DNA from: an uncultured bacterium
GTDB lineage: Bacteria > Patescibacteriota > Patescibacteriia > CAIQCM01
Direction of reading: 5' to 3'
Length of the DNA: 7,599 nt
Assembly (NCBI GenBank): GCA_903870305.1
Contig: CAIQCM010000111.1
Span: 1 to 7,599 of the forward strand
The notes under the pieces are model-generated. The model was not told where the DNA came from. It did no database searches and was given only the letters and a program-made list of their open reading frames with translations. Shown here in pieces: positions 1 through 5,429 of the stretch (the first letter of the stretch is position 1; each line of letters opens with the position of its first letter). The position numbers and the translations under genes are program-made.

Positions 1-30
1 GGCGGGGTTTTAATGTTGCGTGCCCCCATG

Positions 31-59
31 TTCATGCTTCATTTTGGTTGTGCTATACT
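31..59 (+). promoter_or_regulatory. Extended -10 promoter of the first gene
   Basis: An extended -10 element, TGCTATACT, lies at 51-59 (TATACT at 54-59 with TG one base upstream). A poor -35 candidate, TTCATG, lies 17 bases upstream at 31-36, as is common when an extended -10 compensates. Transcription would begin near 66, about 18 bases before the ATG at 84. This placement argues against a TTG start at 48, which would lie inside the promoter. Confidence 0.55.
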
Positions 60-83
60 GTCGTTATCATAATTAATCTCCAT

Positions 84-2540
84 ATGCCCAAAGAGTTTTT
101 GTCATCGGCCGGCCTCACGCCCGCCAAAGCGCCGCGTCTTGTGCCGCAGAAGAAATTAAGCGCCATTCTTGGCACTGTCTCCGAAGCGCTGTCGCTCGCC
201 GCCGTGGCGCTTGTGCCGCTCGCTTTCCTTATTAATACCAGCCAGTCGCTGGAGTTCCCCAAACAGATCGTTCTTTTGGTCTTGGTGAGCGCCGCCGCTC
301 TTTGCTGGGTCGGTTCGATGTTGGTTAACAAAACGCTCTCGATCCGCCGTACCGCGGCCAATCCGATCGTACTGGTTTTGGTTGCGGTCGTCCTTATTTC
401 CGCCCTTGTTTCGAGCGCAAAATACGTCGGCATCATCGGCGACGGCGGACAGGAATACCAATCATTGGTCACGACCCTGCTTTTTGCCGCGTTGTTTTTT
501 GTGGTCGTGAATATTCCCGCCCAGCGCCGTTTTGCGCAACGAGCCGTTTTTATCGCAACGGTCGCGGGCGGCATTGTTTCGCTTTACGCCCTGTTGCAAT
601 TCGCCGGCGCGCATATCATCCCGGCTGTTTCATCGTCAACCTTTAACCTCATCGGCTCGACCGTCACTTTGGGCTTGTATGCCGCCGTGATCACGGTCAT
701 GGCAACAACCTCGTTTTTGTTCGATGATGAAGGGAAGTTCGCGCTCTCGCGTCGCATTGCTGTCGGCGTTGCCGGCGGCTTGGCGCTTATCGTTGTCGCC
801 GTCATCAATTTTTGGCCGGTCTGGACGGCAATTGTCGCCGGATTGCTGGTGATCCTTATTTTCGCCGTTGTCCGGCCTCAGGCCATCCGCCGCTTGAACT
901 GGCTTGCAGTTCCAATGATCGCGCTCGTCATTACCGTGCTGTTTTTGGCTGTGAACATTTCTTTGCCCATCCGCGCGCCGGCCGAAGTTTTTCCGTCGTT
1001 TTCGCAGTCATTTTCCGTGGCTCGCGACTCGCTTTTCGGACACCCGATCTTTGGCAGCGGTCCGGGCACATATGGCGCCGATTTTGCCTTGCACCGTACG
1101 GTTGACCTCAACAAGAGCGCTCTGTGGTACGTGCAATTTGACCGCGGCGCATCGTATCTCACCACCGTCGCCGGAACCTTGGGCGTTGCCGGATTGGTCG
1201 CCTGGCTCGCGGTTATTGTGATCGGGTTGTGGAAGCCGGTCGCTTTCCTGATCTCCTCGCGTCGAAAGGGCGACGCGGAATGGGTCTTTACACTGACGTT
1301 ATTTGCCGCCTGGCTCGCCTCGGCCGCCGGCTTGCTTCTTTACGGAACCTCGCTTGCCGCGCTCTTCATATTCTGGCTCCTTCTCGCGCTTTTGATCCGC
1401 GCCACTTCGAACGAAAACACCGAGGTCAGTTTTGCGTCATCGCCGCGCTCCGGGTTGGTTCTGACCTTCGCTTTCGTCATCATTATCGTGCTCTCGCTGG
1501 CCGGTTGGTTAACCGAGGGCACCCGCCTCTACGCCGACGCTAATTTTGCGAGCGCCGTGGGGAAGAACACCGATGCGCAAATTGACGCGGTCATAACCAA
1601 TCTCGAGACAGCGGCCAGCATGAATCCGCAATCCGATTCTATAGCTCGCAATCTTTCGCAGGCCTATTTACTCAAGATCCAACAGGTGATAAACGACAGC
1701 AAGCTCGACACCGCGACGCGGTCCAGCGAAGTGCAAACGCTGACCGCCTCCGCGGTTAAAGTCGCCCGCTCCGCCGCCGACATGTCACCGATGAATCTTC
1801 AGAACTGGGCCCAGCTCGGCGCGATCTATGAGGCGATCATTCCGTACGTGGCCAATGCCTCCGATGAAGCGATCAAAGCCGATGAGCAAGCCGCCGCGCT
1901 CGACCCGACCTCGCCGGTGCACCCCACCTCAGAGGGTCGCGTTTACTTGGCCGTCGCCGCCAAAGCCGCTTCCGGACTGTCTTCGGCCAAGGACGCCGCC
2001 GCCAAAGCGGATATTCAAAAGCAGGTTGATGACGCGCTTGCAAGCGCCGGCGCCGCGCTCGACAAGGCGATCTCCCTTAAAGCCGATTACGCCCCGGCGA
2101 TCTATCAAAAAGCGCTGGTTTTGGACGCTCAAGGCAAGACCAAGGACGCGATCACTGCGCTCTTGCCGGTAATGCAGGCCTATCCCAACGACGGCGGCGT
2201 TGGTTTGGAAATGTCCATGCTCTATTACCGCGACGGCCAAAAGGACAAAGCGCAAGCCGAATTGGAATACTTGGTCGCGCAAAATTCGAATTTTGCCAAC
2301 GCGCGCTGGCTCCTTTCCAGCGTTTACGAAGATCAGCAAAAGTGGGATGACGCCATCGCCCAGATCCAGGCCATCTTAAAGGTTACGCCGGACGACAAGA
2401 ACGTTCAGCAGCGCTTGCAGACCCTGCAGGATGAAAAGTCCGGCAAGATCGTTCCCGGCTCCGCCGCCGCGTCAAACGGCGTGAGCGGATCCGCCCCCGC
2501 CGCGCCGGTCTCACCGACCAAGCTCAAATCGACGAAATAA
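84..2540 (+). CDS. Polytopic Wzy/O-antigen-ligase-like membrane protein with C-terminal TPR domain
   Basis: The 818-residue protein has two halves. Residues 30-475 carry about ten or more hydrophobic segments (for example 33-50, 61-80, 93-112, 131-145, 155-173, 226-263, 272-292, 363-392, 401-437 and 457-475). A polar, probably extracytoplasmic loop at about 293-358 includes FGHPIFGSGPGTYG, the type of segment seen in Wzy_C/O-antigen-ligase proteins. Residues 480-785 are soluble and helical, with clear tetratricopeptide units at about 668-701, 702-735 and 736-769. A low-complexity Ser/Ala/Pro tail (790-818) follows. By family this would polymerise or transfer lipid-linked glycans to surface acceptors, with the TPR part holding partners; the substrate cannot be read from sequence. 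The ATG at 84 is chosen because an in-frame TTG at 48 falls in the promoter. There is no Shine-Dalgarno in the short leader. This Wzy-TPR fusion is common in CPR genomes, so the gene is probably backbone rather than island. The family is fairly sure, the exact activity is not. Confidence 0.8.
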   Translation: MPKEFLSSAGLTPAKAPRLVPQKKLSAILGTVSEALSLAAVALVPLAFLINTSQSLEFPKQIVLLVLVSAAALCWVGSMLVNKTLSIRRTAANPIVLVLVAVVLISALVSSAKYVGIIGDGGQEYQSLVTTLLFAALFFVVVNIPAQRRFAQRAVFIATVAGGIVSLYALLQFAGAHIIPAVSSSTFNLIGSTVTLGLYAAVITVMATTSFLFDDEGKFALSRRIAVGVAGGLALIVVAVINFWPVWTAIVAGLLVILIFAVVRPQAIRRLNWLAVPMIALVITVLFLAVNISLPIRAPAEVFPSFSQSFSVARDSLFGHPIFGSGPGTYGADFALHRTVDLNKSALWYVQFDRGASYLTTVAGTLGVAGLVAWLAVIVIGLWKPVAFLISSRRKGDAEWVFTLTLFAAWLASAAGLLLYGTSLAALFIFWLLLALLIRATSNENTEVSFASSPRSGLVLTFAFVIIIVLSLAGWLTEGTRLYADANFASAVGKNTDAQIDAVITNLETAASMNPQSDSIARNLSQAYLLKIQQVINDSKLDTATRSSEVQTLTASAVKVARSAADMSPMNLQNWAQLGAIYEAIIPYVANASDEAIKADEQAAALDPTSPVHPTSEGRVYLAVAAKAASGLSSAKDAAAKADIQKQVDDALASAGAALDKAISLKADYAPAIYQKALVLDAQGKTKDAITALLPVMQAYPNDGGVGLEMSMLYYRDGQKDKAQAELEYLVAQNSNFANARWLLSSVYEDQQKWDDAIAQIQAILKVTPDDKNVQQRLQTLQDEKSGKIVPGSAAASNGVSGSAPAAPVSPTKLKSTK

Positions 2541-2564
2541 CTGATTCAAAAAACATTCATAAAC

Positions 2565-2600
2565 ACCGGGCCTCTTGAACAAAGAAGCCCGGTTTGTTAT
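2565..2600 (+). terminator. Rho-independent terminator after the Wzy-TPR gene
   Basis: ACCGGGC (2565-2571) pairs with GCCCGGT (2587-2593). The stem is continued inside by TCTT (2573-2576) with AAGA (2582-2585) after a one-base mismatch. A T-rich tail TTTGTTATATT follows. It starts 24 bases after the stop codon. Confidence 0.7.
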
Positions 2601-2624
2601 ATTACCCACTCGTGCGATTACTAA

Positions 2625-2652
2625 TAACTAACAACTCGTAACTGATAACTCG
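2625..2652 (+). repeat. Two tandem imperfect 14-bp repeats before the tRNA
   Basis: TAACTAACAACTCG (2625-2638) is followed directly by TAACTGATAACTCG (2639-2652), with 12 of 14 positions identical. The second copy ends three bases before the tRNA. No function is evident; it may be a slippage product or part of the tRNA leader. Confidence 0.6.
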
Positions 2653-2655
2653 TCC

Positions 2656-2729
2656 GGGCCCATAGTAAAGTGGTATTACATCTCCATGGCATGGAGAAGG
2701 TTCGGGTCCGATTCCCGATGGGTCCACCA
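2656..2729 (+). tRNA. tRNA-Ala(GGC), CCA encoded
   Basis: The 74-base cloverleaf is complete. Acceptor GGGCCCA (2656-2662) pairs with TGGGTCC (2719-2725). D stem GTAA/TTAC (2665-2668, 2676-2679) closes a seven-base loop containing GG. Anticodon stem TCTCC/GGAGA (2681-2685, 2693-2697) carries loop ATGGCAT, with anticodon GGC at 2688-2690. The variable loop is AGGT. T stem TCGGG/CCCGA (2702-2706, 2714-2718) follows, then A73 and CCA. The acceptor holds the G3-U70 wobble pair (2658 with 2723), the major alanine identity element, which confirms the assignment from the anticodon. The T loop reads TCCGATT: the normally near-invariant U55 is C (2708), while U54, C56 and A58 are kept. A possible weak promoter (TTGTTA at 2594 and TTACTA at 2618) overlaps the preceding terminator tail. 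The decayed recombinase lies head-on just downstream, so this gene is a candidate integration target. Confidence 0.93.
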
Positions 2730-2792
2730 CAATACGACAAGTCGGGATTTCCCCCCGTTTTCCATACGCCAAGCCCAGCTCGGCGTATTGTG
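2728..2792. repeat. 9-bp inverted repeat starting at the tRNA 3' end
   Basis: CACAATACG (2728-2736) and CGTATTGTG (2784-2792) are perfect reverse complements, 47 bases apart. The left arm begins with the last two bases of the tRNA's encoded CCA. The right arm overlaps the 3' arm of the inner hairpin (2782-2788), so the two pairings exclude each other. This could be a processing or termination structure, or the arms of a recombination site; the sequence does not decide. Confidence 0.5.
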
Positions 2793-2796
2793 TTTT
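2743..2796 (+). terminator. tRNA trailer with nested hairpins, candidate terminator region
   Basis: A short hairpin CGGG (2743-2746)/CCCG (2754-2757) is followed by TTTT. A stronger hairpin ATACGCC (2764-2770)/GGCGTAT (2782-2788) is followed by TGTGTTTTA. Either could end tRNA transcription. The second hairpin also lies in the spacer where the minus-strand recombinase remnant ends, so it may act in both directions. Confidence 0.4.
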
Positions 2797-3420
2797 AGCG
2801 ATAAATTCGATTTTTTGATTTTTTTAAAACGAGGTTCGAGCCGAAGATTTTTTGAGGGGCACGGGTGTCGTTTTGTCGATTTCGTTCAATGTTTGCGCGT
2901 CTTTTATCCAATTTTTAAGAGGTTCGAGCCAAGAGATAGACGCCTGCTCTAAGAGGGGGATTTTTCCCTCCAAGGTCTTCTTGAGGGAGAGAAGGTTTGC
3001 CTTCTCCGAGCGGTAAATTTCTCGCTCGATATTTTGGTCAAGATAGGCCGAAAGAAGGCGTTGGAGTTTTTCAGAAATATCCTTGATTTCGTTCTGTAGT
3101 TCTTGAACAGTAGCGGCGGTTGATTGGATGGCTTCCCGTTCATACTCGTCGACCATTTTTAATAGTTCCGCCGCCCATTCGTTCAGCAACGCATATTCCT
3201 TGATTAGGGATAATAATTGCCGCTCCAGTTCATCCTCGCGGATGGGTGGCTCGGAACATCTCATATCCTTGGCTTTCCGGCTGCAACGGTAATAAACATA
3301 TTCATGGACGTTGCCGTTCTTTTGTCGTTTCGTTATATGCTCGGCGGTTATTATCATTCCATAGCTCCCGCACTTAATAAGGCCGCAAAGGGCTTGTGGG
3401 TTGTTGGTGTGGCGCTTTTC
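2795..3420 (-). pseudogene. Decayed large serine recombinase, C-terminal part only
   Basis: The minus strand encodes the recombinase zinc ribbon followed by a long coiled-coil region, as in large serine recombinases of CPR elements. Recognisable signs are GLIKCG, the NGNVHEYVYYRC segment, CSEP with IRE, then a helical region and WLEPLKNWIKDAQTLNEI. Family resemblance starts at about 3420. The resolvase catalytic domain with its serine, normally about 150 residues, and the following recombinase domain are absent, because sequence above 3420 belongs to another gene on the opposite strand. Two further lesions are visible. The zinc ribbon reads CGSYG where the family has CxxC, so one metal ligand is Tyr (codon at 3361-3363). 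At the A6 run (T6 at 2848-2853 on the plus strand) the frame shifts: the open frame ends at 2824, but the neighbouring frame gives KIFGSNL, which I recall as the family's continuation, ending at 2795-2797. It cannot be a working integrase. The tail comparison rests on memory and is less certain than the truncation. Confidence 0.85.
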
Positions 3421-3459
3421 CGCCGCGCTTGCGCCAATGTCCCGGATCCCAGACGGTTC

Positions 3460-3813
3460 ATGCAAGAACACGGCGCGGTGTTCGGCTGGGACGGTGAAAT
3501 AGTCGCGAAAGCGCGGGTCTTTACGCCGCGACCGCTACCGTCGCCGGTTCGGTACTTTTCCAAACCATGGCATTGCTACGATAATTGTTTGGCCAAGGCC
3601 GAGAGTATCTACTATTGCGAGGGCTTGGTGATCGGCCCGGGCGGTCCGACCATTCATGCATGGAACAGCACGGACGGATGGAACGTTATCGACCTGGGTT
3701 GGCCCTGCCAGCATCTCAATAAGTATCTTGGGTTCGTCCTCGACCTCAAGGAACATGCCGAAATCATCGGCACGTTCGGCTGGTTCTACCACTTCGCGCA
3801 GCAAAATCGCTGA
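3460..3813 (+). CDS. Small protein with a Cys-His-Asp pattern, transglutaminase/papain-like by inference
   Basis: The protein is 117 residues from the ATG at 3460. It has three conserved-looking blocks in order: CYDNC with C39, IHAW with H66, and NVIDLGW with D78. A YLGF segment and a short C-terminal helix follow. I recall small uncharacterised bacterial and phage proteins with the same CYxN, then HAW, then VxDxxW, then YxG order; Cys, His, Asp in this order is what transglutaminase- or papain-fold enzymes use. The catalytic role is inference and no substrate is suggested. The frame stays open upstream to 3217, but that part is antisense to the recombinase remnant and is not real coding. No Shine-Dalgarno precedes 3460, and the recombinase homology ends only about 40 bases upstream. 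The gene may therefore have lost its natural 5' end or promoter in the deletion that removed the recombinase N-terminus. The next gene starts 139 bases downstream. Confidence 0.6.
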   Translation: MQEHGAVFGWDGEIVAKARVFTPRPLPSPVRYFSKPWHCYDNCLAKAESIYYCEGLVIGPGGPTIHAWNSTDGWNVIDLGWPCQHLNKYLGFVLDLKEHAEIIGTFGWFYHFAQQNR

Positions 3814-3952
3814 CTGTTGTTTTGTTCAGAGGACAAGGCGACGGTTTTTAATTTTAAGCATCGCATATGAGCGCCTTGATTAATTCGCCTTCTTTTGGTA
3901 AACATATAGACCGTTCTTTGACGATGACAACAATTTTGTTAAGAGGTGAAAC
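3814..3952 (+). other. Intergenic region with Shine-Dalgarno for the PRPP synthetase gene
   Basis: The spacer is AT-richer than its flanks. It ends in GAGGT (3943-3947), five bases before the ATG at 3953, a good ribosome binding site that fixes that start. CAAGGCG (3834-3840) and CGCCTTG (3872-3878) form a 7-bp inverted repeat with a 31-base loop and no T tail. TTGACG at 3918-3923 resembles a -35 box but has no convincing -10 downstream. No terminator is clear, so the preceding small gene may be co-transcribed. Confidence 0.45.
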
Positions 3953-4891
3953 ATGACCGATCAGATTCAGCATTCATGCATCTTGTTCTACTGCCGGCAG
4001 ATGGAAGCCATGGCGCGTCATATTGTCGAACTTGATCCGTCGATCATACTCGGTGACGTGAAGTGGGTTCTCTTCGGCGATGGCTATCCCGATACATTCA
4101 TTGAGAAACAGCGCGGGATCCGCCGGATGGATGTCGCGTTCCTCGCTTCGTTGGAGGATCCGGCTTACATCCTCGAACAGCTCGGCGCGGCAATGACGAT
4201 CGCGAACTATGGGCTCAAGCGTTTTCGGTTCATTCTGCCATTCTTTCCGCCGGGTTTCATGGATCGGGCTGATGACGAGGGGCAAGTGATCACCGCCGAC
4301 ATCTTGGCTCAATTCATTTCGCTTTTGTCCGTGAACAGCCGGCCCGAAGTCGTGATGTTTGACATTCACGCTTTGCAGCTCAAGTCATACTTCGCCAAGC
4401 ATGTCGTGGTTCGTCTCAAGTCAGCCCTCAAATACATTTTGCCTATTCTCGAACAACAGGGCGACGTGAGTGTTTGTTTTCCGGATTACGGGTCGCGCAA
4501 GCGATTTGCTCGGTACTTCAGGATGTATCCGCAGATCGTCTGCGAAAAGGTTCGCGGGAAAGGCGAAGAACGCGTCATCAAGATCATTGAGGGCGATCCG
4601 GCTGGCCGTCATATCGTGATCGTGGACGATGCATTCATGACGGGCGGAACGACCTTGAAGTGCAAGGATGCTCTTTTCGCCGCCAGTGCCGCCAAGGTGA
4701 GCGCTTATGCCACCCACGGCCGTTTCCCCAATGATTCATGGCGTAAGTTCTTGGACGCGGGATTCGAGACGGTCTGGATCACTGATTCCTGCCCAGAACA
4801 AGCGGCACTCGTCGCCGGCAAGCCGCTTTTTCATGTGATCTCGTTGGCCGAATCAATCGCCCGTGTCATCACGGACAAAGACGGGCTTTAG
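3953..4891 (+). CDS. prs: Ribose-phosphate pyrophosphokinase (PRPP synthetase), resembling plant class II
   Basis: The 312-residue protein would transfer pyrophosphate from ATP (or another NTP) to ribose 5-phosphate, giving PRPP for nucleotide, NAD, His and Trp synthesis, in the cytosol. The PRPP-binding loop is plain: IVIVDDAFMTGGTT at 221-234. Other blocks are FGDGYPDTFIE (41-51, the FPDG region), RFILPFFPPG (92-101), VITADILAQ (112-120), MFDIHALQ (135-142, the catalytic DxHA region), PDYGSRKRF (177-185), KVRGKGEE (199-206, basic loop) and FETVWITDSCP (271-281). The phrasing (LFYC, DGxPxxFI, VAFLAS, FDIHALQ, EGDPAGRHIVIVDD, ATHGRFP, WITDSCP) matches my memory of plant PRS3/PRS4-type class II enzymes, which need no phosphate for activity, better than bacterial class I Prs. 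Two deviations are FGDG for FPDG and PDYG for PDDG. The start is fixed by GAGGT five bases upstream. A strong terminator follows within 30 bases, so the gene ends its transcript. Confidence 0.85.
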   Translation: MTDQIQHSCILFYCRQMEAMARHIVELDPSIILGDVKWVLFGDGYPDTFIEKQRGIRRMDVAFLASLEDPAYILEQLGAAMTIANYGLKRFRFILPFFPPGFMDRADDEGQVITADILAQFISLLSVNSRPEVVMFDIHALQLKSYFAKHVVVRLKSALKYILPILEQQGDVSVCFPDYGSRKRFARYFRMYPQIVCEKVRGKGEERVIKIIEGDPAGRHIVIVDDAFMTGGTTLKCKDALFAASAAKVSAYATHGRFPNDSWRKFLDAGFETVWITDSCPEQAALVAGKPLFHVISLAESIARVITDKDGL

Positions 4892-4918
4892 GGAAAAGAC
4901 ATCGCGACACGAACGATC

Positions 4919-4955
4919 AAGACGCCGCATTATCCGGATGCGGCGTTTTTTATTT
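4919..4955 (+). terminator. Rho-independent terminator after the PRPP synthetase gene
   Basis: ACGCCGCAT (4922-4930) pairs perfectly with ATGCGGCGT (4938-4946) around a seven-base loop, and a T-run TTTTTTATTTT follows. An A-rich start (4919-4920) can extend the stem against the T-run. Confidence 0.9.
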
Positions 4956-4969
4956 TGTATCCGGTCTTC

Positions 4970-4998
4970 TTGATTATTTGCAATGCAAATAATAAGGT
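4970..4998 (+). promoter_or_regulatory. 21-bp palindrome, candidate operator in a weak promoter
   Basis: ATTATTTGCA (4973-4982) and TGCAAATAAT (4984-4993) are perfect arms around one central A (4983). The spacing of two half-sites is right for a dimeric repressor; the arms are too close together for a stable RNA hairpin. A possible -35 (TTGATT, 4970-4975) and a poor -10 (TAAGGT, 4993-4998) would place the palindrome in the promoter spacer. It lies 38 bases before the ATG at 5031, just after the terminator, so it most likely controls the 106-residue gene. Confidence 0.5.
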
Positions 4999-5030
4999 TG
5001 TGTCAGGGGCAGAAACAATAAGAGACGGAA

Positions 5031-5351
5031 ATGGAAAACAACAAAGATGTCTGGTCGGTTCTTTTGCAAATTCGGGCCGCCTTGGCCGCTGATCCGCCAA
5101 GCGAGCATTCGTTGAAGGAGTCGGCTTTCTTCAAGTGGCAGAAGAGGAGCGAGAAGGGGATTCCCGGTTCTTCTGATGTCGGTACTCACCATTTAGAGCG
5201 CGGAGTATCAGGAACGGTACGGATTCTTGATCAATCAGGGGCGGTCAGAAGAATTACCCACCCCTTCTTCGAGGACGTAATCATTCTATCTCCAAGCGGA
5301 CATTTCGCTGCACATTTAAGTGATCATTTGGCTGAACACCCACAAGAATGA
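5031..5351 (+). CDS. Hypothetical protein of 106 residues
   Basis: I do not recognise this protein. It is soluble, with no signal peptide or membrane segment. The N-terminal third is helical (about residues 4-21, then 28-41 rich in Lys and Glu). The C-terminal half (about 58-95) looks like alternating strands: SGTVRILDQSG, then VRRITHPFFEDVIILSPSG. The end is His-rich (AAHLSDHLAEH, about 92-102). There are no cysteines and no obvious catalytic motif. The start at 5031 has only a weak ribosome site (AGAGACGG just upstream). The case for it being real is the filled space between a terminator with palindrome and a promoter that begins right at its stop codon, and ordinary codon use. It appears to be transcribed alone. 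A role tied to the palindrome, such as autoregulation, is possible but unsupported. Confidence 0.5.
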   Translation: MENNKDVWSVLLQIRAALAADPPSEHSLKESAFFKWQKRSEKGIPGSSDVGTHHLERGVSGTVRILDQSGAVRRITHPFFEDVIILSPSGHFAAHLSDHLAEHPQE

Positions 5352-5380
5352 TTGACAATAAACTTCATATAGTATATTTT
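5352..5380 (+). promoter_or_regulatory. Sigma-70-type promoter of the radical SAM/kinase unit
   Basis: A perfect -35 box, TTGACA (5352-5357), begins directly after the previous stop codon. The -10 could be TATATT (5373-5378, 15-base spacer) or TATTTT (5375-5380, 17-base spacer), inside an AT-rich stretch. This leaves a leader of about 45 bases before the ATG at 5430. Confidence 0.65.
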
Positions 5381-5429
5381 ACAATATTGCTCTCTGAAAT
5401 TTTAAACAACTAGAACAATTGGAGTGAAA

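Noticed and set aside
48..83. TTG start for the Wzy-TPR gene
   Set aside because: It overlaps the extended -10 promoter and would add 12 residues with no family support.
3217..3459. Upstream part of the open frame that contains the Cys-His-Asp gene
   Set aside because: It is antisense to the recombinase remnant, whose minus-strand translation shows clear family motifs; the plus-strand reading shows none.
3834..3878. Inverted repeat CAAGGCG/CGCCTTG as a terminator
   Set aside because: The loop is 31 bases and no T-run follows; pairing of this length can arise by chance.
3651..3981. CATTCATGCAT occurs at 3651-3661 and 3971-3981
   Set aside because: Several chance 11-mer repeats are expected in 7.6 kb, and both copies lie in coding sequence in different frames.
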